64,000 nucleotides of DNA from JBBPYC01 sp038200275 (GTDB lineage Bacteria > Pseudomonadota > Gammaproteobacteria > Burkholderiales > Burkholderiaceae_C), in contig JBBPYC010000002.1 in assembly GCA_038200275.1 (NCBI GenBank), positions 78,099 through 142,098 on the forward strand. The letters run 5' to 3'. Within the stretch, counting starts at the first letter, position 1; every line of letters starts with the position of its first letter. Positions 52,730 to 61,709 of the stretch are shown one piece after another. The position numbers and the translations under genes are program-made. The notes beneath the pieces were generated by a model that was not told the DNA's origin, did not search any database, and saw nothing but the letters and a program-made list of their open reading frames with translations.

Positions 52730-53220
52730 CGGACTCTCCTGCGGTGCGAGCACACAACACAGCCGGTGCGAGTTGCGCTTGCTTGCCCGCCGTCGAAAAG
52801 CGCCAGCGGTGGGCACTTCCACGCAGCTTGCGTGCCAGTGGCAGCTGACCCACTGCACGGCCTTCGCATCGACTAAAAAAGATAGCACCCGATGCAGTAC
52901 TGGTGTGCGACATTGGTCGATTGGATGAAACATTCCCGGCTTCGGGCGGATTCGGTATGTCGACGCCGGGCAACGCGTGAATTACCGATTCGTGCAGACC
53001 GGTTGCAGCAAGTTCGCCCGGCTGACCATGGCTGCCATTGGTGGTCGGAACGACGTCCAAAACGCGCGCACAATGGTCAGCAGGTGCAAACATCGTGCCG
53101 GCCGCAAAGACTTTCTCGGCGTCGCGTTGGATTTGTTGTTGGTGCTTTTCCCTATTTCCTTCCCGGATACACCGCTCACAGGCTGCTTCCACTACAACGA
53201 TGGCTCGCGCAAGGTCTGAA
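52730..53220. other. Intergenic region between rpoN and the response regulator gene
   Basis: No gene is supported in these 491 bp. One plus-strand frame (52977-53219) ends one base before the regulator ATG (TGAaATG) but its 80 residues match no family I know, and its start is a GTG without a good ribosome site. Promoters for both divergent genes should lie here; I see no clear -24/-12 element. Confidence 0.4.
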
Positions 53221-54627
53221 ATGAACCACGTTCTGATCGTCGACGACGATCAGGATTCGGCCACGCTGATGGCGGCCCTTGTCGCTGGCCAACACTTCAC
53301 GGTCGCCTCCGCCCCCTCACTGCGCGAAGCGCGCCGCCAGCTTGCACTGCATCAGCCGGATCTGGTGCTGCTTGACCTGAAGCTGCCCGACGGCAGTGGC
53401 ATGGAGCTGTTCGAAGACCCGGACCTGATCGCCAATTCGATGGTCGTCCTGGTGACCGGCCACGCCAGCCTGGAGACGTCGATTGAGGCGTTGCGGCTGG
53501 GCGCGGCCGACTATCTGGTCAAGCCGATCGCGATCACGCAACTCGAAGGCATCTTGTCGCGCGTGATGCGGCCATCCGCACTGAAGGCCGAAGTGGTCGA
53601 CCTGACCGCCGAGCTGAACCGCACCGGCCGCTTCGGCGACCTGTGGGGCCGGTCGGCTGCGATGCAGAGCGTGTATGAACAGGTGTCCCGCGTGGCTGGC
53701 ACCGGCGTGTCGGTGTTCATCACGGGCGAAAGTGGTACCGGCAAGGAAGTGGTGGCGCGCACGCTGCACACCTTGAGCCGCCGACGCAACGCACCGTTTC
53801 TTGCGATCAATTGCGGCGCCATCTCGCCCAACCTGATCGAGAGCGAGATCTTCGGGCACGAAAAAGGCAGTTTCACCGGCGCCGAACGCCAGCATCTGGG
53901 CTTTTTCGAACGCGCCAGTGGCGGCACCTTGTTTCTCGACGAAATCACGGAGATGCCGCTCGAGCTGCAGGTCAAGCTGCTGCGCGTGCTGGAGACCGGC
54001 AGCTTCATGCGGGTTGGCGGCGCCCAGACGCTCGATGCCGACGTACGACTGATCGCCGCCACGAATCGGCCGCTTGAGAAAGCGGTCGCCGACGCGCATC
54101 TGCGCAAAGATTTGCTGTATCGGCTGAACGTGTTCCCGATCGAACTGCCGCCGCTGCGCGACCGCCAGGAAGACATCCACCTGCTGGCCGAGCATTTCCT
54201 GGCTGGCATTTGCAAGGCCGAGGGGCGCACCTGCCGTTTCACGCCCGATGCGCTCGCCGCACTGGCAGCGCACCGCTGGCCCGGCAACGTGCGTGAACTG
54301 CGCAACGCGGTGCAGCGCGCATTCGTGATGGCGAGCGGCGAGACGATCGATGCGCAGTGGCTGCCTGCAGACGGCAGTGCGAGCAGCGCCGCCGCCCAGC
54401 CGATCAGCGGACCGGCTGCGAACGCATCGGCGGTCGCCACGCTGAGCCTGGCGATTGGCACTTCGCTTGCAGAAGCCGAGCGGTCGTTGATCCTGGCCAC
54501 TTTGAAGCATTACGACCAGCACAAAGAGCGCACCGCCAGCGCACTTGGCGTCAGCATGAAGACGTTGTACAACCGGCTGAAGGAATACGCGGTCGAATCG
54601 GCAGTGCCGCAGTCGGGCCACGGCTGA
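53221..54627 (+). CDS. NtrC-family sigma-54-dependent response regulator
   Basis: 468 residues. Receiver domain: LIVDDDQDSATLMAALV with phosphoacceptor D52 in LLDLKLPDGSG. AAA+ domain: Walker A GESGTGKEVVART, the sigma-54 contact loop GSFTGAE (Ser in place of Ala in GAFTGA), Walker B GGTLFLDEI, and arginine finger region LRKDLLYRLNVFPI. C-terminal Fis-type HTH: TASALGVSMKTLYNRLKEY. ATG 53221 is preferred; an in-frame ATG at 53200 is also possible. The likely partner kinase is downstream (54902). Confidence 0.93.
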   Translation: MNHVLIVDDDQDSATLMAALVAGQHFTVASAPSLREARRQLALHQPDLVLLDLKLPDGSGMELFEDPDLIANSMVVLVTGHASLETSIEALRLGAADYLVKPIAITQLEGILSRVMRPSALKAEVVDLTAELNRTGRFGDLWGRSAAMQSVYEQVSRVAGTGVSVFITGESGTGKEVVARTLHTLSRRRNAPFLAINCGAISPNLIESEIFGHEKGSFTGAERQHLGFFERASGGTLFLDEITEMPLELQVKLLRVLETGSFMRVGGAQTLDADVRLIAATNRPLEKAVADAHLRKDLLYRLNVFPIELPPLRDRQEDIHLLAEHFLAGICKAEGRTCRFTPDALAALAAHRWPGNVRELRNAVQRAFVMASGETIDAQWLPADGSASSAAAQPISGPAANASAVATLSLAIGTSLAEAERSLILATLKHYDQHKERTASALGVSMKTLYNRLKEYAVESAVPQSGHG

Positions 54628-54901
54628 GCAACCGCCGGCCGCTTGCAGGCACCGCAGCGGGCTTGAAGAAAACGATCCTTCACCGCGTGAACTCGCGGCC
54701 CGGTCCCATGCAGGCGCAGCAGGCCACTGCCTTGGCTGGCTGCATGGTTGGACTCAGGCATTTGCTGCAGGCCGCCAATTGACGATCACACCCGTCAACG
54801 TGATCTGTTTCCAGGTCGGCAGGAGTCAGTCGAGTCTTATGCTGTAGAGATCCGGGCCACAGGTCCTAGAATTCCGCCGATGAAAAAAGGTTCGCATCAA
54901 G

Positions 54902-56065
54902 ATGGATGAACGGGCAGCGTTGGCTGATCTGCTGGAGCGGGAGCGAGACACGCTGCTGGCCGAATGGCGTCACAAGGTACGACAACTGCCTTCGGCGAAG
55001 CAGCTTCCGGCGCCGACGCTGAATGACCATGTGCCGATGCTGATCGAAGAACTGGTCTCCGCGCTGCGGCATCCCGAACGTTTCGATCCCGGAAAGCCGC
55101 TCTCCAGTTACGCCTCCGTCGAACACGGCACCCAGCGCGCGCACAACGGCTATGAGATCGGCGAGGTGGTGATCGAATACAGCATGCTGCGCAACTGCAT
55201 TCACACATTGGCCGAAATTCAGGGTGTGCCGCTGCGCGACAGCCAGGTGCATATCCTCAACAGCGTGCTCGACCGCGCGATCGGCGTGGCTGTGGAGGCA
55301 TTTGCGCATCAATGCGAAGCCATCGAACGCAAGCGGCGCGATGAGCACCTCGCATTCGTCGCGCACGACCTGCGCACGCCGCTGAACGCGGTGGTGCTGG
55401 CCAGTCGTGCGCTCGAACATAACGGCCAGCAGCCCGAGGAGCGTGCGCGCATGCTCGACGTGCTGAAGCGCAATGTGCGGCAGCTGGCGACCTTGGTCGA
55501 TTCGGTGCTGCAGAACAACCAGGCCGCCCTCGCGCGGGGCCGTGATGAGCCGCAACGCCGCCATTTGCAACTGTGGCCTCTGGTGCAGCAGTTGATCGCC
55601 GAGCTGCAACCCACCGCCGACTTTGCCGCGACCCGGCTGCACAACGACGTGCCGGGCGATCTGATGGTGTATGCCGATGCGGACATGCTGCGCCGCGTGC
55701 TGCAAAACCTGATCTGCGAAGCGTTGTTGCAACGCCCAAGCGCCGACGTTGCAGTGGCGGCTGGTCTGCCGGACGGCACGGCCGAAGGCGCAGAAGGTGG
55801 TCGCGGCGGTGCCTGGTGCGAGGTGCGCAACGATGGCCCGCAAAGCGCGGCAGCCGATCCCGCTCGCAGGGCCGGGCCCAAGGATGCAGCGAGCCCACGG
55901 GTTCTGCCCAATGACAGCCCACCAAGCCTGACGATCGTCCGCACACTGCTGGCTTCGCACGGCGGCGACTTGCGCGACGGCGCCGACCGGCCGGCGGCGA
56001 ACCCCATCGCTTCCGCTTTCCGATTTCACCTGCCTGGCGAGCCCGCTGCGGGCGCGCGCGACTAG
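54902..56065 (+). CDS. Sensor histidine kinase with degenerate ATPase domain
   Basis: 387 residues, no membrane segment. An N-terminal RsbRD-like helical sensor (~1-135: LLAEWRHKVRQLP, NGYEIGEVVIEYSMLRNCI) is followed by a HisKA domain with phosphoacceptor His in AFVAHDLRTPLNA (H155). The C-terminal region has only a degenerate N box (QNLICEALLQRP, Glu where Asn is expected) and CEVRNDGPQSA in place of the G1 box, with no G2 box. It may not bind ATP normally. It lies 274 bp after the response regulator, a probable partner. Confidence 0.82.
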   Translation: MDERAALADLLERERDTLLAEWRHKVRQLPSAKQLPAPTLNDHVPMLIEELVSALRHPERFDPGKPLSSYASVEHGTQRAHNGYEIGEVVIEYSMLRNCIHTLAEIQGVPLRDSQVHILNSVLDRAIGVAVEAFAHQCEAIERKRRDEHLAFVAHDLRTPLNAVVLASRALEHNGQQPEERARMLDVLKRNVRQLATLVDSVLQNNQAALARGRDEPQRRHLQLWPLVQQLIAELQPTADFAATRLHNDVPGDLMVYADADMLRRVLQNLICEALLQRPSADVAVAAGLPDGTAEGAEGGRGGAWCEVRNDGPQSAAADPARRAGPKDAASPRVLPNDSPPSLTIVRTLLASHGGDLRDGADRPAANPIASAFRFHLPGEPAAGARD

Positions 56066-56367
56066 CCACGTGGGGCACGGCCCGTTCGCACGGGCGCGTC
56101 GACAGCAACGGCTGTAGGTGATGCACCCTGCTCTCGCCCGGAGTTGCTAAGAAGTGCAGCCTCAACGGTCACGCCGATCCAACGCGAGTGGCCGGCCTGC
56201 AGTTGGTGACTTCGCAGCTGCTTTCCACGTGCGCGCGGCCTGCGAGACATCGCCGGGTGGCGAGTTCACGCGACCTTGGAAAATGGGTGCAATAGGCCGG
56301 CGTCCCCGCACAATGAACGAATGCACGAGTCACGTCAGCCCGCCGTCCATCCCTCCGATCGAACCCC
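56066..56367. other. Intergenic region before the molybdopterin oxidoreductase
   Basis: No gene seen. GCCCGT and ACGGGC at 56080-56095 form a short stem just past the kinase stop that could act as a weak terminator. A promoter for the oxidoreductase should be in the remainder; no clear consensus is visible. Confidence 0.4.
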
Positions 56368-58455
56368 ATGACCCAAGCCGTCCAAAACGAACTGACTCAA
56401 GCCCCGGCGACTGAAGTCGTGCGCGGTGCCTGCCCGCACGACTGTCCCGACACCTGTGCGCTGCTGACCACGGTGCAGGGCGGGATCGCGATCAAGGTGC
56501 AGGGCAACCCCGATCATCCGCCCACCGCCGGCGTGCTGTGCGCGAAAGTGTCGCGTTATGCGGAGCGCACGAATCATCCAGCGCGACTGCTCACACCACA
56601 AAAGCGCAGTGGCCCAAAAGGTTCGGGCCTGTTCGAGCCGATCGGCTGGGACCAGGCGATGGGCGAGATTGCAGCGCGCCTGAAACACATCGCTGCTGCC
56701 GACCCGCAAGGCGTTCTGCCTTACAGCTTTGCCGGCACGATGGGCCTCGTGCAGGGCGAATCGATGGCGGCTCGGTTTTTCAACCGACTCGGCGCTTCGA
56801 AGCTGGACCGCACGATCTGCGCAATGGCCGGAAGTGAAGCGCTGCTGCAGACGTACGGCGCCAAGGTCGGCATGCGGGTCGAGTTCTTCGCGGAAGCCAA
56901 GCTGATCCTGATCTGGGGCAGCAACCCCATCACCAGCAGCATCCACTTTTGGCGGCTGGCGCAGCAGGCCAGACGAAACGGCGCCAAGCTGATCTGCATC
57001 GATCCGCGCCGCACCGACACCGCCGACAAATGCGACGCGCACATCGCCCTGCTGCCCGGCACCGATGCAGCGCTTGCATTCGGCGTGATGCATCAGTTGA
57101 TCCAGCACGACTGGCTTGACCACGACTACATCGCTCAGCACACACACGGCTGGCCGCTGTTGCGCGAACGCGCGCTGCAGTGGCCACCCGAGCGGGTGGC
57201 AGCCACTTGCGGCATCGATGCGGCCCAGGTCGTCTCGCTCGCGCACGACTACGGCACGCTGGGACCGGCGGCGATCCGGCTGAATTACGGCATGCAGCGC
57301 GTGCGCGGCGGCGGCAACGCGGTGCGGGCCGTCGCCTGCCTGCCCGCGCTGGTGGGTGCCTGGCGGCAGCGTGCGGGCGGCTTGCTGCTGTCGAGCTCGG
57401 GCGAGTTCCCGGTCGAGCGCGCGCAGCTGCAACGGCCCGAGCTGCTGCCTGCGTCGGCCGAGCCGCCGCGCACCATCAACATGGTCACGATCGGCGACGA
57501 TCTGCTGCGCGCAGCAGCGCCCGCGTTCGGCCCGCGCATCGACGCGCTGATCGTCTACAACAGCAACCCGGTGGCGGTCGCACCCGAATCGGCCAAGGTG
57601 GCCCGCGGTTTTGCGCGTGAAGACCTGTTCACCGTGGTGCTCGAACAGTTTCAGACCGACACGGCCGATTACGCCGACTACGTCTTGCCCGCCACCACAC
57701 AACTTGAGCATTGGGACGTGCACCTGGCTTATGGTCATACCGACGTGCTGTTGAACCGGCCCGCGATTCAACCGATGGGCGAGGCGCTGCCCAACACCGA
57801 GATCTTTCGCCGGCTTGCGCGCGCCATGGGTTTTGTCGAGCCGTGCTTCAGCGACGACGACGAGGCGTTGTGCCGTGCAGCCTACGGCGAGCAGGTGGAC
57901 TTCGACGCATTGCTTCGGCACGGCTTTGCCACGCTCGACCTGCCCGAAGCACCGTTTGCCGAAGGCGCATTCGCAACCCCATCGGGCAAGTGCGAGTTTT
58001 TCAGCGACCGGCTGGCCGCACTCGGCCAGGACGGCCTGCCCGACCATCTGCCAAATTACGAGCCCGTGGGCAGCTCGGCGCAACATCCGCTGGCGATGAT
58101 CTCGCCACCCGCGCGCAACTTTTTGAACAGCACGTTCGTGAACATCGAACCCCTCAGAGCGGCCGAAGGCGAACCGCTTCTCGAACTGCATCCGACCGAC
58201 GCCGCCGCGCGCGGTATTCAGAACGGCACCATCGTGCGCGTGTTCAACGACCGCGGCAGCCACCGCTGCAAAGCCCGGGTGACCGACCGCGCGCGGGCTG
58301 GCGTGGTGCATGGCTTGGGCGTCTGGTGGCGCAAGTTCGGGCTCGACGGCACCAACGTGAACGAATTGACCAGCCAACGCCTGACCGATCTGGGCCGCGC
58401 GCCGACGTTCTACGACTGTCTGGTGCAGGTGGAGCGCGAGGCCGCCGCCGCATGA
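56368..58455 (+). CDS. Molybdopterin-dependent oxidoreductase (DMSO reductase family)
   Basis: 695 residues. The N-terminal [4Fe-4S] site is GACPHDCPDTCALL with a fourth Cys in GVLCAKV (C22, C26, C30, C58). ILIWGSNPITSSIHFW and CIDPRRTDTADKCD are Mo-bis-MGD-binding segments, and LELHPTDAAARGIQNGTIVRVFND begins the C-terminal molydopterin dinucleotide-binding domain. No twin-arginine signal is seen, so the enzyme is probably cytosolic. No partner subunits are next to it. Length and the CPHDCPDTC motif fit a subgroup of single-subunit oxidoreductases of unknown substrate. Confidence 0.9.
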   Translation: MTQAVQNELTQAPATEVVRGACPHDCPDTCALLTTVQGGIAIKVQGNPDHPPTAGVLCAKVSRYAERTNHPARLLTPQKRSGPKGSGLFEPIGWDQAMGEIAARLKHIAAADPQGVLPYSFAGTMGLVQGESMAARFFNRLGASKLDRTICAMAGSEALLQTYGAKVGMRVEFFAEAKLILIWGSNPITSSIHFWRLAQQARRNGAKLICIDPRRTDTADKCDAHIALLPGTDAALAFGVMHQLIQHDWLDHDYIAQHTHGWPLLRERALQWPPERVAATCGIDAAQVVSLAHDYGTLGPAAIRLNYGMQRVRGGGNAVRAVACLPALVGAWRQRAGGLLLSSSGEFPVERAQLQRPELLPASAEPPRTINMVTIGDDLLRAAAPAFGPRIDALIVYNSNPVAVAPESAKVARGFAREDLFTVVLEQFQTDTADYADYVLPATTQLEHWDVHLAYGHTDVLLNRPAIQPMGEALPNTEIFRRLARAMGFVEPCFSDDDEALCRAAYGEQVDFDALLRHGFATLDLPEAPFAEGAFATPSGKCEFFSDRLAALGQDGLPDHLPNYEPVGSSAQHPLAMISPPARNFLNSTFVNIEPLRAAEGEPLLELHPTDAAARGIQNGTIVRVFNDRGSHRCKARVTDRARAGVVHGLGVWWRKFGLDGTNVNELTSQRLTDLGRAPTFYDCLVQVEREAAAA

Positions 58456-58485
58456 ACATGGGCTGCGTGAGGGCAGCAGACCTGG

Positions 58486-58511
58486 TGGGTGCTTACATCT
58501 TGAAGCACCCA
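58486..58511 (+). terminator. Hairpin after the molybdopterin oxidoreductase
   Basis: TGGGTGCTT (58486-58494) and AAGCACCCA (58503-58511) form a 9-bp perfect stem with an 8-nt loop, 30 bp after the stop. No T-run follows. Confidence 0.5.
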
Positions 58512-58651
58512 TGGTCCGGGCTTCACGTGGATTGCAGGGCTTCAAGCCAACGACGATGCCCGCTCCCGCGTTAGGGAAGCTGGCCGGCTGCGACACTGCA
58601 GCATCGGTTTTGTCCATTTTTTTCCTGATTGTTATTCAGGGGAGGCGCTTC

Positions 58652-60598
58652 ATGAAACCAACTGCCCGGACTTCTCATGCTCCGTTCGGTAATCGCGGGG
58701 CGGCCCGCACCGCTGGGCAGCAGAGCAGCGCGCCTGGACGTGTGCTGCTGTGGTCGCTTTTGCTCGTGCTTGCGGCCTGCCTCCTGTGGCAGCCCGCGCG
58801 CGCGCAGACGCAGGCGGACGGCACTGATATCGACCCACCGGGTCGCGTCGCGCGGCTCAACCTTGCCGAAGGGCCGCTGAGCTTCGCGCCACCCGGCAGC
58901 ACACAGTGGTCGGCCGCGCCGTACAACCGGCCCCTGACCTATGGCGACCGGCTCTGGACCGCCCAAGGCTCGCGCGCCGAGATCGACAGCGGGGATGCAC
59001 TGTTGCGGCTCGACGGCAGCACCCACCTGCTGCTGCAGGAGGTCGATGACGAACAGGTGAAGTTGCAACTGCTGCAAGGCACGCTCGCACTGCGGCTGGC
59101 CGATCTGGCGCAGGGCGACCGATACGAAGTCGATACGCCGAACCTTGCGTTCGTTGCAAATCGCAGCGGCGACTACCGGATCGATGTGGACTTGAGCCGC
59201 GGCGTCACCCAGGTCACGGTGCTGTCGGGCAATGCCGTGCTGTACGGCGACGGCGGCCAGGCGACCGAACTGCGCGCGGGCCAGCGGCTCGCCTTCCAGG
59301 GTCGTACGCTGGCCGCGCTGCAGACCGCCACGGCCGGTGGGGCCAGCGATGCGTTCGACCAGTGGGTGGGCACGCGCGATCGGGCGCTTGATCAGTCGGT
59401 GGCCGCACGCCATGTGTCGCCAGGCACGGTCGGCTACCAGCAGCTTGATCAGTACGGCAGCTGGCAGACCAGTGGTGAGTACGGCTCGGTCTGGTATCCG
59501 AGCAGCGTGCCAGCCAACTGGGCGCCGTATCGCTACGGACAGTGGAACTACATCGAACCGTGGGGCTGGACCTGGGTCGACGATGCACCCTGGGGTTTCG
59601 CACCGTTCCACTACGGTCGCTGGGTTCAAAGCGGCTCGCGCTGGGGCTGGGCGCCAGGGGCGCAGGTGCGCCGCGCTACCTATGCACCCGCGCTGGTTGC
59701 ATTCGGCGGCAACGGCGGCGGCGACGTGCATTGGCGCCCGGGGCGCAGCAGCCAATGGTTCCCGCTGGCACCGGGTGAAGCTTGGCGTCCCGGCTATCAG
59801 GCCAGCGACCACTACATCGACCGCGTGAACCGTGGCATTCAGGGCGGGGGTGGGCGCAACGGCACGCCCGATCACTACATCTATGCTGGCCGGCCAGGCG
59901 CTTTCACGTCGATTGACCGAAACGACTGGGAACAGCGCCGTCCGGTGCGCGGTGTGCCGATCGGCACCGGCTTCGACACGCCGCATCGCGCGCCGTTTGC
60001 GCTGCCTGCGGTGCCGTTGCCCAAGCCGCAAGCCTTTGAACAACCGGGCTATGCAAGGTCGACGCACGACTGGTCGGTGCGTCGCGGTGCCAACGGCGAC
60101 GTGCTGGTGCCGTCTGCAGGCGCTGCAATTGCGCCGATTCGCAACGCGCAGCCGATGCCCAAACCGCAGGTGTTCGAGGTGGATCGCCTGTCCCAGATCG
60201 ACTGGCAGCGCCGGCAGCAGGCGCAGCAAGAGCAGGCACCGCGCGCGCAGTACCAGGACCGCCAGCAAGAGCGCATCTTCGACCAGCAACGCCGGCAACA
60301 ACAGCAACAAGGCCAGCGCTACCAGTTGGAGCAACAGCAGCGCGTGCAGGCCGATCAGCAGCGGCGCCATCAGTCCGACCAGTGGCAGCAACGCCAGCAG
60401 CAACAGCAACAGCAACAGCAACAACAGATGCAGCAGCGACAACAGCAATACCAGCCGCAGATCCAGCAGCAGCAAAACCGCGTGCAGGAACGCCGGCTAC
60501 AGCAGCAGGTATCGCGCGACCACAACCTCTATCAACAGCAACAGCAGCAGGCCGAAGCCGAGCGAGCCCGGCAAAATCGCGGCGTAGTGCCGCAGTGA
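58652..60598 (+). CDS. Exported FecR/DUF6600-domain protein with polyglutamine tail
   Basis: 648 residues. A long signal sequence (LLWSLLLVLAACLLWQPARA) precedes a FecR-like beta domain (~residues 60-210: LTYGDRLWTAQGSRAEIDSG, QGTLALRLADL, VLSGNAVLYGDGGQ). Then comes a DUF6600-like region of Trp/Tyr/Pro repeats (YGSWQTSGEYGSVWYP, APYRYGQWNYIEPWGWTWVDD). From residue ~520 the tail is extremely rich in Gln, with one run of 11. GGGAGG 8 nt before ATG 58652 supports the start. Function is unknown; the family is exported and often in cell-envelope stress loci. Confidence 0.85.
   Translation: MKPTARTSHAPFGNRGAARTAGQQSSAPGRVLLWSLLLVLAACLLWQPARAQTQADGTDIDPPGRVARLNLAEGPLSFAPPGSTQWSAAPYNRPLTYGDRLWTAQGSRAEIDSGDALLRLDGSTHLLLQEVDDEQVKLQLLQGTLALRLADLAQGDRYEVDTPNLAFVANRSGDYRIDVDLSRGVTQVTVLSGNAVLYGDGGQATELRAGQRLAFQGRTLAALQTATAGGASDAFDQWVGTRDRALDQSVAARHVSPGTVGYQQLDQYGSWQTSGEYGSVWYPSSVPANWAPYRYGQWNYIEPWGWTWVDDAPWGFAPFHYGRWVQSGSRWGWAPGAQVRRATYAPALVAFGGNGGGDVHWRPGRSSQWFPLAPGEAWRPGYQASDHYIDRVNRGIQGGGGRNGTPDHYIYAGRPGAFTSIDRNDWEQRRPVRGVPIGTGFDTPHRAPFALPAVPLPKPQAFEQPGYARSTHDWSVRRGANGDVLVPSAGAAIAPIRNAQPMPKPQVFEVDRLSQIDWQRRQQAQQEQAPRAQYQDRQQERIFDQQRRQQQQQGQRYQLEQQQRVQADQQRRHQSDQWQQRQQQQQQQQQQQMQQRQQQYQPQIQQQQNRVQERRLQQQVSRDHNLYQQQQQQAEAERARQNRGVVPQ
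60395..60427 (+). repeat. CAG/CAA glutamine repeat tract
   Basis: Eleven consecutive Gln codons (CAG and CAA alternating) with further Q-rich stretches on both sides (about 60205-60560). Low-complexity DNA of this kind can change length by slippage. Confidence 0.85.
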
Positions 60599-60606
60599 TC
60601 AAACTT

Positions 60607-60633
60607 TCAGCCGCGCAGCGCCATTGCGGCTGA
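60607..60633 (+). terminator. Hairpin after the FecR/DUF6600 gene
   Basis: TCAGCCGC (60607-60614) and GCGGCTGA (60626-60633) form an 8-bp perfect stem with an 11-nt loop, 8 bp after the stop. No T-run. Confidence 0.5.
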
Positions 60634-60681
60634 CGCCGGCGCGACCGGCCAGTGAGTCTTGCGCGGGCGAGAATGCCCCGC

Positions 60682-61356
60682 ATGGGACATCTCTATCTGG
60701 TTCGCCACGGTCAGGCCTCACTCGGAGCGGCCGATTACGACGTCTTGAGCGAGCTTGGCCGCAAGCAAAGCTTGCGTCTGGGCCAGTGGTTCGCGTCGCG
60801 CGGCATCGCGTTCGACGCGGTCATTACCGGCTCGCTCAGGCGCCATGCGCAGACCTGGGCGCAGATCGCGGCCGGTGCCGGCTATGCATCGGCGGATTGC
60901 CTGTCATGGCCGGGCTTGAACGAATACGACAGCGAAGCGGTGATCGGCGCGATTCATCCGCAACCCCTGCAACGCCCGGACACGCCCGAGTTGTACCGCG
61001 AGCACTTCCGGCTGCTGCGCCGCGGCTTGAGCGCCTGGATGGCGGCTGAGACCGCGCCCGTCGGCATGCCGAGCTACGTTAGGTTTCTGCACGGCGTGAC
61101 CAGCGCACTCGACCATGTGCGCCAACATCACCAGGGCAAGAACGTGCTGATCGTCTCAAGCGGCGGGCCTATCTCCACCGCGGTGGGCCACGTGCTGGGC
61201 ACAACGCCCGACATCACCATCGAGCTGAATCTCCGCATTCGCAACAGCGCGCTGACCGAGTTCGTGTTCAATCCAAAACGGCATTCGCTGCTGAGCTTCA
61301 ACCACCTGCCGCATCTGGATGAGGATGCGTATCGGGACTGGATCAGCTACGCCTGA
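60682..61356 (+). CDS. Histidine phosphatase family protein
   Basis: 224 residues. LYLVRHGQASLGAADYDVLSELG holds the catalytic RHG motif, and ITGSLRRHAQT and SSGGPISTAVG match the later active-site blocks (the second Arg and the second His position is occupied by Ser-Gly-Gly, as in some branches). It removes phosphate from small molecules or proteins; the substrate is unknown. ATG 60682 gives MGHLYLVRHG; ATG 60673 and GTG 60652 are alternatives. Its last 10 bp overlap the convergent PHA system gene. Confidence 0.85.
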   Translation: MGHLYLVRHGQASLGAADYDVLSELGRKQSLRLGQWFASRGIAFDAVITGSLRRHAQTWAQIAAGAGYASADCLSWPGLNEYDSEAVIGAIHPQPLQRPDTPELYREHFRLLRRGLSAWMAAETAPVGMPSYVRFLHGVTSALDHVRQHHQGKNVLIVSSGGPISTAVGHVLGTTPDITIELNLRIRNSALTEFVFNPKRHSLLSFNHLPHLDEDAYRDWISYA

Positions 61357-61673
61357 TCGGGCGGATCGGACAACTCGCCGGGCGGCTCCGACAACACCGC
61401 GTCGAGTTCGCGCACGATCTCCGCTTCGATCTGGTCTTTGAACATCGCTGCGATGAGCCCGAGCGTGGCTTCGAGTTCAAACCGGTCTTGCCGCACCATC
61501 AGCGTGCCTTCCACACCGCCGCGCTTGAAACGCACTTCGTCGTGCGTCGCGCCTTCGGCCCAGGTGCAATCGAGCTCGAACTCACGTTCGACCCGCTCGG
61601 CCCAGGTGTAGGCCGTGCGGCGCGCGTCGGCCAATCCGAAATGATGTGGGCGGACGATATGGATGTCGGACAT
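61347..61673 (-). CDS. Polyhydroxyalkanoic acid system family protein
   Basis: 108 residues. IHIVRPHHFGLADARRTAYTWAERVE, VRFKRGGVEGTLMV and FELEATLGLIAAMFKDQIEAEI match the PHA system protein family, seen near PHA genes and predicted to be a small granule-associated regulator. ATG 61673 is preferred over 61709. It is last in a minus-strand group with the aminopeptidase (36 bp) and YedK. Confidence 0.82.
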   Translation of the reverse strand: MSDIHIVRPHHFGLADARRTAYTWAERVEREFELDCTWAEGATHDEVRFKRGGVEGTLMVRQDRFELEATLGLIAAMFKDQIEAEIVRELDAVLSEPPGELSDPPDQA

Positions 61674-61709
61674 GACGGATGGCGGTTGTTTTGGAGATCG
61701 AACAAGCAA

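Noticed and set aside
52977..53219. 80-codon plus-strand frame ending one base before the response regulator
   Set aside because: Spacing suggests coupling, but there is no family match and the GTG start lacks a ribosome site; kept only as a remark.
56335..58617. 760-codon minus-strand frame
   Set aside because: Antisense to the molybdopterin oxidoreductase; shadow of GC-rich codon bias.
60395..60427. CRISPR-like repeat
   Set aside because: It is a glutamine-codon microsatellite within a coding frame, with no spacers.
58571..60475. 634-codon minus-strand Leu-rich frame
   Set aside because: Antisense of the Gln-rich tail (CAG read backwards gives Leu), hence the false membrane-like appearance.
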